A DNA stretch of 64,000 bases, from the NCBI RefSeq assembly GCF_045055655.1, contig NZ_JBANFI010000002.1:248001-312000 (forward strand), given 5' to 3'. Shown one piece after another: positions 8,241 to 16,328 of the stretch. The position numbers and the translations under genes were made by a program. The notes below the pieces were generated by a model. It saw nothing but the letters and a program-made list of their open reading frames with translations. It had not been told where the DNA came from and did no database searches. The stretch comes from Marinospirillum alkalitolerans. Lineage in GTDB: Bacteria; Pseudomonadota; Gammaproteobacteria; Pseudomonadales; Halomonadaceae. Position 1 is the first letter of the stretch. Every line of letters begins with the position of its first letter.

Positions 8241-9480
8241 TTACCGTGATGGCCACTTATACGCCGAAGATCTGGCCGTTAAAGAGCTGGCCGAAGAATT
8301 TGGCACGCCACTCTATGTGTATTCTCGCGCCACACTCGAAAGACACTTTCAGGCTTATGATCAGCCGCTGCAAGGCCATCCTCATCTGATCTGCTATGCC
8401 GTCAAAGCTAACTCGAATCTGGCCGTTTTGAATGTCCTCGCTCGCCTTGGTGCGGGTTTTGATATTGTTTCTCAAGGTGAGCTAGAACGTGTACTCGCCG
8501 CTGGGGGCGATCCTGCGCGCGTGGTTTTCTCTGGCGTGGGCAAGCAGGTCAACGAGATTCGCCGTGCGCTGTCTGTCGGCATCAAGTGCTTTAATGTGGA
8601 GTCTCTGCCAGAACTAGAGCGCATCGATAGCGTGGCAGAATCCATGGGCGTCATCGCACCGATTTCGATTCGCGTCAACCCTGATGTCGACCCCCAAACC
8701 CACCCCTATATTTCAACCGGCTTGAAAGCCAACAAGTTTGGCATCGCCTTTGATGAAGCCCCAGCGGTCTATCAGCGCGCAGCCAGCCTGAGTCATTTAA
8801 AAATCGTCGGCGTTGATTGCCATATTGGCTCCCAGATTACCCAGCTTGCGCCCTTCCTGGATGCTTTAGAGCGTTTACTGGTATTGGTTGAGCAGCTCAA
8901 AGAGCAAGGCATTCAACTTCAACACCTGGATTTAGGCGGCGGATTGGGCGTGACCTATGATCAGGAAAATCCACCTTCTCCTTCAGACTATGCCAAGGCG
9001 GTCATCGAGCGTCTTGGGCAGACAGATTATGAACTGATTTTCGAGCCGGGCCGTTCCATTGCCGCCAATGCGGGATTGCTGATCACCCGCGTCGAATATC
9101 TGAAACAGGGCGAAGAAAAGAACTTTGCGATTATTGATGCAGCGATGAATGATCTGCTGCGTCCCGCGCTCTATGACGCCTGGCAGGCCATCGTGCCAGT
9201 CGAGCCACCCAAGCCAGGAGCGCTGCCTGCACGCTGGGATCTGGTCGGCCCAGTCTGCGAAACGGGCGATTTTCTCGGCAAGGATCGACAACTGGCGCTG
9301 CTGCCAGGAGATCTGCTCGCCGTGCGCTCTGCTGGCGCCTATGGCTTTGCCATGGCCTCCAACTACAACACGCGCAATCGCCCAGCTGAAGTGATGGTGG
9401 ATGGTGCCCATCGGCAGCTGGTACGCCAGCGTGAAAGCTACGAGCAGCAGATGGCGGGTGAACAGCTGCTCTCTCGTTAA
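8227..9480 (+). CDS. lysA: Diaminopimelate decarboxylase
   Basis: PLP enzyme converting meso-diaminopimelate to lysine. The pyridoxal lysine lies in YAVKANSNLAVL near residue 60; HIGSQI, LDLGGGLGV and the cofactor/substrate motif CETGDFLGKD follow in order. The 417-residue length is standard. Translationally coupled to lptM, and 12 bases before dapF. Confidence 0.97.
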   Translation: MDYFNYRDGHLYAEDLAVKELAEEFGTPLYVYSRATLERHFQAYDQPLQGHPHLICYAVKANSNLAVLNVLARLGAGFDIVSQGELERVLAAGGDPARVVFSGVGKQVNEIRRALSVGIKCFNVESLPELERIDSVAESMGVIAPISIRVNPDVDPQTHPYISTGLKANKFGIAFDEAPAVYQRAASLSHLKIVGVDCHIGSQITQLAPFLDALERLLVLVEQLKEQGIQLQHLDLGGGLGVTYDQENPPSPSDYAKAVIERLGQTDYELIFEPGRSIAANAGLLITRVEYLKQGEEKNFAIIDAAMNDLLRPALYDAWQAIVPVEPPKPGALPARWDLVGPVCETGDFLGKDRQLALLPGDLLAVRSAGAYGFAMASNYNTRNRPAEVMVDGAHRQLVRQRESYEQQMAGEQLLSR

Positions 9481-9492
9481 GGCAAGGAACCT

Positions 9493-10323
9493 ATGCTGCT
9501 GCACTTTACTAAAATGCATGGCCTCGGTAATGACTTTATGATGCTCGATCTGATCAGCCAAAAAGTCCGCCTCAGGCCAGAGCAAATACGCCGCCTCGCG
9601 GATCGTCATCGAGGCGTTGGCTTTGATCAGCTGCTGACAGTCGAAGCGCCTGAGCGCCATGATGCGGACTTTAAATATCGCATCTTTAATGCAGATGGCT
9701 CAGAGGTCGAAAACTGCGGCAATGGCGCACGCTGCTTTGCGGTATTTGTGCATGATCGTCGCCTAACCCATAAAAAAGAACTGCTGGTTGAAACCGCTGG
9801 CGGCCTACTGGGCTTAAAGCTGGCAGATCAAGGTCAGGTGAGCGTCGATATGGGCGTCCCTCGCTTGCATCCCGACGCTCTGCCTTTTCTCGCCCAAGCA
9901 CAGGCCACAAGCTATGCGCTCCAAGTCGAGCAGCAAACCTATGACATTGGTGCCGTATCGATGGGCAACCCGCATGCCGTGTTGCGTGTCGAGAGTGCGA
10001 TTCAAGCCCCAGTCGAGACGCTTGGCCCGCTGATTGAGCAGCATGCTCGCTTTCCCAAACGGGTCAATGTCGGTTTTCTCGAAGTGCTGGATCGCCAGTC
10101 TGGCCGCTTACGTGTTTATGAGCGCGGCGCTGGAGAAACTCAGGCCTGCGGTACCGGTGCCTGCGCGGCAATGGTCTATGGCCGCCTGCGCGGCTGGTTT
10201 GATGAGCAGGTCACACTGCAGCTCCCAGGAGGGCATCTGCAGATTCACTGGGCGGGTCCAGATCAGCACCTGACCATGACCGGCCCGGCTCAAAGAGTCT
10301 TCGAAGGACAGATTTATCTATGA
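9493..10323 (+). CDS. dapF: Diaminopimelate epimerase
   Basis: Cofactor-free epimerase making meso-DAP from LL-DAP for lysine and peptidoglycan. Both catalytic cysteines are visible: one in ENCGNGARCF (about residue 73-77) and one in GAGETQACGTGA (about 215). The 276-residue length is normal. Its stop overlaps the next start as ATGA, which indicates coupling to the DUF484 gene. Confidence 0.97.
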   Translation: MLLHFTKMHGLGNDFMMLDLISQKVRLRPEQIRRLADRHRGVGFDQLLTVEAPERHDADFKYRIFNADGSEVENCGNGARCFAVFVHDRRLTHKKELLVETAGGLLGLKLADQGQVSVDMGVPRLHPDALPFLAQAQATSYALQVEQQTYDIGAVSMGNPHAVLRVESAIQAPVETLGPLIEQHARFPKRVNVGFLEVLDRQSGRLRVYERGAGETQACGTGACAAMVYGRLRGWFDEQVTLQLPGGHLQIHWAGPDQHLTMTGPAQRVFEGQIYL

Positions 10324-11057
10324 CTTGTGATACGACCCTTGGCTCACAACCTGCGACCATCACCCCATCCCTCAGTGAAGCAGAGGTGGCAGCCTGGCTG
10401 GCAGAGCATCCTGATTTCTTTCAGCAGCAGCCTGCACTGCTCAGCCAGATGGAGCTGAGCCACCCTTGCGGTGATGCTGAATCACTGCTGCTCTATCAGC
10501 TGCGCCTGCTGCGCCAGCAACTGGGCAGCTTACGCACACGTCACGATCAGCTGCTCGCCATCGCGCGCGAGAACGAGCAGCGCTTAAAGCGTTTTGAGCG
10601 GCTGCTGATTCAACTGGTGGAAACGCTCAATACAGCTGAACTGCTGCAGGTTCTCAGTGAGCAGCTCCAGCAGGAGTTTGCTATTCCTCAGCTTCGGCTC
10701 TGGGGTTACCATCAGATGGACACGCTGCTGCAAGCGGACGAGGCACGACAGAAAGCCCAGCTCAATCTGCTCGGCCATCGTGCGGCGCGGGCCTTCACCC
10801 TCCAGCAGGAACACCTCGCGCTGCTTGGGCTCGATGAACAAGTGGCTGGCGGCTCAGCCGTGATTTGTCTGCTCGAACATGAGCACACCGCTGGCCTGTT
10901 AGTGCTCGCCCATCCTGAAGCCGAGCACTTTCGACACCGAGATACTTTATTTATCGAGCATCTCGGCAAAGTAATCAGTCATCTGCTGTATCGTGATCTT
11001 CGGGTGCGTACTCAGGACGAGCCTCGACCAGCGTCTCAGTCTCGGTCTCCACGCTAG
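10320..11057 (+). CDS. DUF484 (YigA-like) family protein
   Basis: Protein of 245 residues directly after dapF, the conserved place for DUF484. The start EVAAWLAEHPDFFQQQPALL is typical, followed by a coiled segment and a GAF-like C-terminal half. No enzymatic function is established. In related genomes xerC usually follows; here the next gene is engB on the opposite strand, and the two coding regions overlap by 83 bases at their 3' ends. Confidence 0.85.
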   Translation: MTCDTTLGSQPATITPSLSEAEVAAWLAEHPDFFQQQPALLSQMELSHPCGDAESLLLYQLRLLRQQLGSLRTRHDQLLAIARENEQRLKRFERLLIQLVETLNTAELLQVLSEQLQQEFAIPQLRLWGYHQMDTLLQADEARQKAQLNLLGHRAARAFTLQQEHLALLGLDEQVAGGSAVICLLEHEHTAGLLVLAHPEAEHFRHRDTLFIEHLGKVISHLLYRDLRVRTQDEPRPASQSRSPR

Positions 11058-11730
11058 CCCCCACTTCAAGCTGCTGGTCCAGCCATCGCCACACAGGGGC
11101 GCAGCCTTCGCTCTTTAAAGAGGAGAAGAGCGCCACCTGCGCCGCGATGCCTTCTTCTTCAAGCTGCTGCTGAACCGCCAACAACTGGTTCTTGGCTGGT
11201 CCACGCTTGAGCTTGTCGGATTTGGTCAGCAGCACCAGCAGGCATAAGTCACGCTGATGCGCGACCTGAATCAACTGCCAGTCATAGTCGGTCAGCGGAT
11301 GACGTATATCCATTAACAGCACAAAACCCCGCAAGGCCTGACGCTCCAGAATATAGCGCCCCAGCTGCTCGCCCCACTGACGCCGCATGGCTTCAGGCAC
11401 CTTGGCATAACCATAGCCCGGCAAATCCACCAAACGCCGCTGCTCATCCAGACTGAAAAAGTTGATCAACTGCGTCCGTCCTGGCGTTTTACTGGTGCGC
11501 GCCAAGCGGGCCGAAGTGAGACAATTCAGCGCACTGGATTTCCCTGCATTGGAGCGCCCAGCAAAGGCGACCTCCCAGCCGGTATCCTCTGGGCACTCTT
11601 TCAAACTCGGCGCACTCAGTAAATACTGCGCCTGTGCATAAAGTTGGGGTTGCTTGTCCGCGCTGGGCTTACCCTGCGGTTGATAAATAATCGGAGGATG
11701 TGTGGCTTTTTTCTTCTTGACCCGACGCAT
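10975..11730 (-). CDS. engB: Ribosome biogenesis GTP-binding protein EngB (YihA/YsxC)
   Basis: GTPase needed for large ribosomal subunit assembly. The G1 motif GRSNAGKSS (near residue 58), G3 DLPGYGYAKV, G4 LTKSDKLKRG and G5 SSLKSEG appear in order. The protein has 251 residues, about 35-40 more than usual; the extra C-terminal acidic tail (VETETETLVEARPEY onward) lies in the overlap with the DUF484 gene. Next to cytochrome c4 and dsbA, as in pseudomonads. Confidence 0.95.
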   Translation of the reverse strand: MRRVKKKKATHPPIIYQPQGKPSADKQPQLYAQAQYLLSAPSLKECPEDTGWEVAFAGRSNAGKSSALNCLTSARLARTSKTPGRTQLINFFSLDEQRRLVDLPGYGYAKVPEAMRRQWGEQLGRYILERQALRGFVLLMDIRHPLTDYDWQLIQVAHQRDLCLLVLLTKSDKLKRGPAKNQLLAVQQQLEEEGIAAQVALFSSLKSEGCAPVWRWLDQQLEVGASVETETETLVEARPEYAPEDHDTADD

Positions 11731-11779
11731 GGTATTGGCCCGTTGAATGGTTTTAGCTGAATGGATAAGAGATCTGGCA

Positions 11780-11839
11780 TTCCAGTTAGCGCCAGGCTTA
11801 GCTATAATGCTACGACTTTAAAAGTGATAGTTTATCACT
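11780..11839 (+). promoter_or_regulatory. Promoter and palindrome upstream of cytochrome c4
   Basis: A consensus -10 box TATAAT lies at 11803-11808 with a weak -35 (TTCCAG, 11780-11785) 17 bases upstream. Just downstream is a perfect palindrome AGTGATA-GTT-TATCACT (11823-11839), where a bound repressor would block transcription or the leader RNA could fold. It resembles but does not match an FNR box (five central bases instead of four). Confidence 0.5.
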
Positions 11840-11931
11840 GGGCGTCCGTTGGTGCGATGCGCGGGTCTATCGGCTAAGCAATGCGGGCGACAGCTTCAAA
11901 GAATAAGCCAATTGATGAGAATGGACCAACC

Positions 11932-12546
11932 ATGAAAAAACTTCTACTCGCAGCAACTTTAACTCTTGCCGCCACTGGCCTTGCTCAAGCTGCTGGTGAT
12001 CCTGTTGCCGGCCAACAAAAAGCCGCTGTTTGTGCCGCCTGTCACGGTGCTAATGGTGTCAGCATGGTCCCGAACTGGCCAAATCTGGCGGGTCAGCATG
12101 CCAGCTATCTGACTAATCAAACAATCGATATCCGCGATGGTCGCCGTAGCGTGCCTGAGATGGTTGGCATCGTCGACAACCTGACCGATCAGGACATCAT
12201 GGATATTTCCGCTTTCTACGCGCGCCAGCCTGCCAACCTGGGTCAAGCCGATCCGGCTCTGGCCGAGCGTGGACGTGATCTCTACCGTGCTGGCGACATC
12301 GCCAAAGGCATTCCAGCTTGTACAGCCTGCCACATGCCCAATGGTGGCGGTAACGGTCCTGCGGCCTTCCCAGCTCTTTCTGGTCAGCACCCAACCTACA
12401 CCATTAACCAGCTGCAAGCCTTCCGCGATGGTCGCCGTCATAACGACCCGAACGCCATGATGCGCATGATTGCTGAAAAAATGACCGATGCTGAAATGGA
12501 AGCGGTGGCCTCCTACATGTATGGCCTACATGGAACCAACCGCTAA
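11932..12546 (+). CDS. cc4: Cytochrome c4 (diheme)
   Basis: Periplasmic diheme electron carrier, likely passing electrons to terminal oxidases. A signal peptide ending LAQA precedes two homologous domains with CAACH and CTACH heme sites and later methionines as axial ligands. The ATG at 11932 is chosen over 11881 because it begins the signal peptide MKKLLLAATL. An intrinsic terminator follows the stop, and dsbA lies immediately after it, the pseudomonad order engB-cc4-dsbA. Confidence 0.92.
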   Translation: MKKLLLAATLTLAATGLAQAAGDPVAGQQKAAVCAACHGANGVSMVPNWPNLAGQHASYLTNQTIDIRDGRRSVPEMVGIVDNLTDQDIMDISAFYARQPANLGQADPALAERGRDLYRAGDIAKGIPACTACHMPNGGGNGPAAFPALSGQHPTYTINQLQAFRDGRRHNDPNAMMRMIAEKMTDAEMEAVASYMYGLHGTNR

Positions 12547-12559
12547 GCCAAGGATCAGA

Positions 12560-12582
12560 AAAGGGCCGCTCGGCCCTTTTTT
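12560..12582 (+). terminator. Terminator between cytochrome c4 and dsbA
   Basis: AAGGGCC-GCTC-GGCCCTT followed by a T-rich run forms a compact GC-rich hairpin 15 bases after the cytochrome stop codon. Confidence 0.85.
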
Positions 12583-12596
12583 ATTGGAGAAATCAG

Positions 12597-13226
12597 ATGT
12601 TATCGATCAGAAGACCACTTCTTGCCTTTTGTTGTGCCCTGTTCATCTCGCTTCCAGTTTGGGCGCAAGGTTATACCCAGCTCAGCCAGCCTGTTGAAAC
12701 TCAAGTCGCCGCCTCCAAAATCGAAGTGGCCGTCATTTTTTCTTATACCTGCCCTTACTGCTTTCAGCTAGAGCCTTTAATCCAGGCCTGGGAGCTGCAG
12801 CAGGCTGACGATATTGAAGTGGTTCACCTGCCTGCTGCCTTTAATCCCACTTGGCAGCACTTTGCTCGGGTTTACTATATTGCCGAAGCCTTAGACCTGC
12901 TCGATCAGGCCCATATGGCTATTTTTGAAGAAATTCATATTCGCAACAATGGCAACGCTCTGGCCAGCATGAACGGCCTCAAGCGCTTCTTTGCCCGCTT
13001 TGATGTTGAGGGTGATCAAGTCGAGAGCCTCTACAGCAGCTTTGGCGTAGAAAGCTATTTGCGCGCTGATTTTGAGCGCTTGCGGGCTTCACAGGTACGG
13101 GCTGTGCCTGCATTGATGATTGATGGTCGCTATATTGTCGATGGACGCAGTGCACAAGGTCTAGGTAATATGCTACGCGTGACCGATCAGCTGATCTCAC
13201 AGATTCGTACTGAGCGCGCACAGTAG
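12597..13226 (+). CDS. dsbA: Thiol:disulfide interchange protein DsbA
   Basis: Periplasmic oxidant that introduces disulfides into exported proteins. A signal peptide ending VWAQ is followed by a thioredoxin fold with the active site CPYC near residue 55 (P. aeruginosa and E. coli use CPHC) and the cis-proline loop VRAVPALMIDG near 168. The TTGGAGA ribosome-binding site fits the ATG at 12597. The dsbB at 119 is the likely reoxidising partner. Confidence 0.93.
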   Translation: MLSIRRPLLAFCCALFISLPVWAQGYTQLSQPVETQVAASKIEVAVIFSYTCPYCFQLEPLIQAWELQQADDIEVVHLPAAFNPTWQHFARVYYIAEALDLLDQAHMAIFEEIHIRNNGNALASMNGLKRFFARFDVEGDQVESLYSSFGVESYLRADFERLRASQVRAVPALMIDGRYIVDGRSAQGLGNMLRVTDQLISQIRTERAQ

Positions 13227-13236
13227 CCATCGCTTG

Positions 13237-13273
13237 CAACTCCTGTTCAGCTGACGTAAAAGAGCAGGAGTTG
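13237..13273 (+). terminator. Inverted repeat after dsbA, possible weak terminator
   Basis: CAACTCCTG (13237-13245) and CAGGAGTTG (13265-13273) are perfect inverted repeats with a 19-base loop. No T-tract follows, so it may be an mRNA stabiliser rather than a terminator. Confidence 0.35.
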
Positions 13274-13372
13274 TAGAAAAGGCTGCCAAGCTTTACAGGC
13301 TGAAACGGACAAAGCCTGTTTTTGGCACTATGATAGTGGCTCTATCTCCCTCTGCTCGACAATGGTCTTGCT

Positions 13373-14314
13373 GTGAATACAACCGACGAAAACTATGGAC
13401 AGACGCCTCAGCCTGCTGAGACGACCCAACCTGGCTCCTTCGCTTCTAATATGAAAAGCGAAACAGAGGAAGCCAAGGAGAGTCGTGTCGCACGCGAGCG
13501 CGAGCGCTTACGTTGGGAAGAAGAAGAACGTCAACGTAAGATCGAAGAAAGGGAAAAGGCAGAGAAAGAGCGCCTTGAAGCTGAACGTCGGGCCCTCTAT
13601 GCCGAGCTGGAGAATGTCGATTATGACCTGCTCGCCCTGCTGGACTATCCCACGGATCACGAAATTTATGCGGCCAAGCGCTCCCGCACCCTATGGTTTA
13701 TTGCGCTGGGCTCTGCTTTATTCCTCTTTTTAGCCAGTTTGTTGAGCTTAACCAGCCCTTGGGTAGGCGGTATCGCAGGTGGCCTCGCTTTTGTTTTATG
13801 GCTGACCCATGGCGCAGGCATGATGGCCTACTTTCCTTCTTTAAATCGCTACCCTCAACTGGTGATGCAGCGTAAGCGCTTAAAGAGAAATCTGATTGAA
13901 TATATTCGCAACCTCGAAGGCCGTCAGGGATTTATTCACCGCATCTATCCCCTAGCGCAGCATAATGCTCGCCTTGGTGCGCGACGTTTCAAGCGCCTGG
14001 CGCTGATGTCTCGCGAGCATACGCTGTTAGCGAATCTGAAAACTCTGCAGGATACACGTGCCTACCATGAATTTATGGTCGAGGCCTTGCGCGGTTATAA
14101 AGAGCTACTGCAAAAAGAAAAAGAAGATGCCTTCGTCCAGTCGATGGACTTCGATCCTGATCTGCTCGAAGAACAAGCCACACCAGAAACAGCCTCAACC
14201 CAGGCTGCTGCTCACACTGCACCAGCCGAGCCTGATCCCTCAGCAGCGCAAGCAACTCCCACTGCACGCCCTGCTGCACAAAGTGTTGAAGATATCCTCA
14301 ATAAGAGCTCTTGA
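13373..14314 (+). CDS. Unrecognised membrane protein with charged coiled-coil N-terminus
   Basis: Not assigned to a family. From the GTG at 13373 it is 313 residues: a long arginine/glutamate-rich coiled coil (about 40-80), two closely spaced membrane helices (about 110-150), a basic segment, and an alanine/proline-rich C-terminal tail. It may anchor a cytoplasmic coiled coil to the inner membrane. No good ribosome-binding site precedes the GTG; an ATG at 13451 is an alternative start. The composition of a genuine gene (steady codon bias and conserved-looking hydrophobic core) supports translation. It is monocistronic, with a short AAGAGC/GCTCTT inverted repeat at 14303-14330 across its stop. 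Confidence 0.65.
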   Translation: MNTTDENYGQTPQPAETTQPGSFASNMKSETEEAKESRVARERERLRWEEEERQRKIEEREKAEKERLEAERRALYAELENVDYDLLALLDYPTDHEIYAAKRSRTLWFIALGSALFLFLASLLSLTSPWVGGIAGGLAFVLWLTHGAGMMAYFPSLNRYPQLVMQRKRLKRNLIEYIRNLEGRQGFIHRIYPLAQHNARLGARRFKRLALMSREHTLLANLKTLQDTRAYHEFMVEALRGYKELLQKEKEDAFVQSMDFDPDLLEEQATPETASTQAAAHTAPAEPDPSAAQATPTARPAAQSVEDILNKSS

Positions 14315-14350
14315 GCAATGAAGGGCTCTTTATCAGGTCTGACTGCTGAC

Positions 14351-14441
14351 CTAGGAAACCTCTGATTCACGACTGCGCTGGGTGATGCTGCGTTGAAGTT
14401 GACCTGACCTGCGCTCATGACGTTAATCAGAGGCTGCCTAG
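14351..14441. repeat. MITE-like 91-bp palindromic element
   Basis: The termini CTAGGAAACCTCTGATT (14351-14367) and AATCAGAGGCTGCCTAG (14425-14441) are inverted copies matching at 15 of 17 positions, bounding a 57-bp core. This is the form of a small non-autonomous insertion or an intergenic palindrome family. Only one copy is seen in the window. Confidence 0.5.
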
Positions 14442-14516
14442 GCAGACTTGAGCCATTCTTTTCAGCCTATGGCGAGTCAAGGTGGCGCTTAGTCGCCACC
14501 CAGAGACCTTCAGTAT

Positions 14517-16229
14517 TCAATCAATCGGGCGCAGGCCCACCTTCAGAATCTCGTCACCATCGACTTCAACCACCACCCAGTTAATGCCATGCCACTCCAT
14601 CTGATCGCCGACAACAGGGTGGCCGCCAAAGCGATTTTTCAGCAGCGCACCCAGCGTCAAATGCTGCTGATCTGGGCTGATCGTCAGTCCATATAAGGCC
14701 GCCAAATCCTTGAGCGGTGCATCACCCGCCAAAGTAAAATCACCAAAGAAATGACGAAACTGTTGTTTGGCTTTCGGTGCTTCATTGAACATCCGGTTCA
14801 AAACAGGCAGATCGGCCTCACGCCCGATAATGCATAAAACATCCTGCTGTTGGAGGCGCGTACTGCCCGAAGGATGGATCAAACGCTGATCACGAAACAA
14901 GGCTCCGATTCTGGCACCGGAAGGAAAGCGCAGATGGCGCAGCTCCACTTGATCCAAGGCATCACTGTTCACGGTATACACCATGCATTCATAGTCTTCT
15001 TCTGGATAGATGCCCAGCTGAGTACGGCGCTTGGGTTCAAAACTCTTCGGCACTTCCACTTTAAAACGCTTCGCGGCCCAAGGTAGGGTCGAGCCTTGGA
15101 TCAGCAGAGAAATCAGTACGACGTGAAAGGCAATATTGAAAAACAAACTCGCCTGCTCCACCTGCGCAATCACTGGGAAGATCGCCAGCACAATCGGCAC
15201 AGCGCCGCGCAAACCCACCCAAGAGATAAAACCCAGCTCGCGCCACTGAAATCTAAAGAAGGGCTTCAGACAAAGCAGAACCGCCAAGGGCCGCGCAATA
15301 AAAATCATCGCTAAAGCCAGCGCCGTGGCAGGCAACGCAATCGCCAGCATCTCATGTGGTGCCACCAGCAAGCCTAAGATCAAGAACAAACCTATCTGAC
15401 TGAGCCAAGCCAAACCATCATGAACCGGCAAGATATGCTGCAAATGACGCGAGCGGCTATTGCCAATCATCAAGCCAGCCAAGTAGATCGCGACAAAGCC
15501 GCTGCCACCCAGCATATTCGTGGCGGCAAAAAGACCCAAGCCTGCTCCCGTCACCAACAGGGGATACAGCCCTGGCGTTAAATCTACCTTTTTCAGCAGC
15601 TGCACAAACAGCCATCCACCCAGCACGCCCATCGGCAAGCCCAGACCAAACTGCTGCACAAACATCAGTCCGGCCTGCCAGATACTGCTGGTTTCTTGAG
15701 TGATGAGTGTGATCAGTGTGATGGTCAGGAAGATGGCCATCGGATCGTTGGTGCCGGATTCGATCTCCAAGGTGGCACTCACCCGCTCATTGAGGCGCAC
15801 CCCCTTGCCACCCAGCATCGAAAACACCGCCGCCGCATCAGTTGAGCCAACAATAGCCCCAACCAGCAGACCTTCCAGCAGACTGAGATTAAAAATCCAC
15901 ATCGCCAGCAGGCCAGTCACGCCACTGGTGCAGAGTACGCCCAGTGTAGCGAGCGACAAGGCCGGCTTCAGGCCGACCCGAAAGGTCGTCATACGCGTGC
16001 GCATTCCGCCATCAAGCAGAATAATCGCCAGTGCCAGATGGCCGATAATATAGGCCGCATCATAATTGCTGAACGCGAGACCACCTACCCCATCCTCACC
16101 CGCCAGCATCCCTATACCAAGGAACACCAGCAGCAACGGCAAGCCGGAACGGGCCGAAATCAGACTCGCCAGAATACTCGCGCACAGGAGCAGGGAGCCA
16201 ATCAAAAAGAGACTATTTAAGTTATCCAC
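14517..16229 (-). CDS. cvrA: Potassium/proton antiporter, CvrA (NhaP2/YcgO) family
   Basis: Inner-membrane monovalent cation:proton antiporter of 570 residues. About twelve hydrophobic segments of the CPA1 exchanger (1-390) are followed by an RCK_C domain (about 405-480) and a C-terminal CorC/HlyC-type domain, the layout of NhaP2/CvrA. Motifs include GTNDPMAIF with its acidic residue in the transport core. Translation begins at a GTG. It stands alone; the convergent neighbour is the 13373 gene and the next gene on its strand belongs to the TRAP operon. Confidence 0.9.
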   Translation of the reverse strand: MDNLNSLFLIGSLLLCASILASLISARSGLPLLLVFLGIGMLAGEDGVGGLAFSNYDAAYIIGHLALAIILLDGGMRTRMTTFRVGLKPALSLATLGVLCTSGVTGLLAMWIFNLSLLEGLLVGAIVGSTDAAAVFSMLGGKGVRLNERVSATLEIESGTNDPMAIFLTITLITLITQETSSIWQAGLMFVQQFGLGLPMGVLGGWLFVQLLKKVDLTPGLYPLLVTGAGLGLFAATNMLGGSGFVAIYLAGLMIGNSRSRHLQHILPVHDGLAWLSQIGLFLILGLLVAPHEMLAIALPATALALAMIFIARPLAVLLCLKPFFRFQWRELGFISWVGLRGAVPIVLAIFPVIAQVEQASLFFNIAFHVVLISLLIQGSTLPWAAKRFKVEVPKSFEPKRRTQLGIYPEEDYECMVYTVNSDALDQVELRHLRFPSGARIGALFRDQRLIHPSGSTRLQQQDVLCIIGREADLPVLNRMFNEAPKAKQQFRHFFGDFTLAGDAPLKDLAALYGLTISPDQQHLTLGALLKNRFGGHPVVGDQMEWHGINWVVVEVDGDEILKVGLRPID

Positions 16230-16278
16230 AAGGGGCTCTCTATGGATGGATCATGTCACGCATTGTGCCATAAGCTAG

Positions 16279-16318
16279 GATCGAGGCGCACCTGAGTTTA
16301 TGGGTGATCGCCTCGATC
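16279..16318 (-). terminator. Hairpin after the first TRAP operon
   Basis: GATCGAGGCG and CGCCTCGATC are perfect inverted repeats, with an inner CACC/GGGTG extension, 11 bases beyond the dctM stop. A T-tract is lacking, so it may act as a 3' end stabiliser or a Rho-assisted terminator. Confidence 0.55.
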
Positions 16319-16328
16319 TGGCTTGGCG

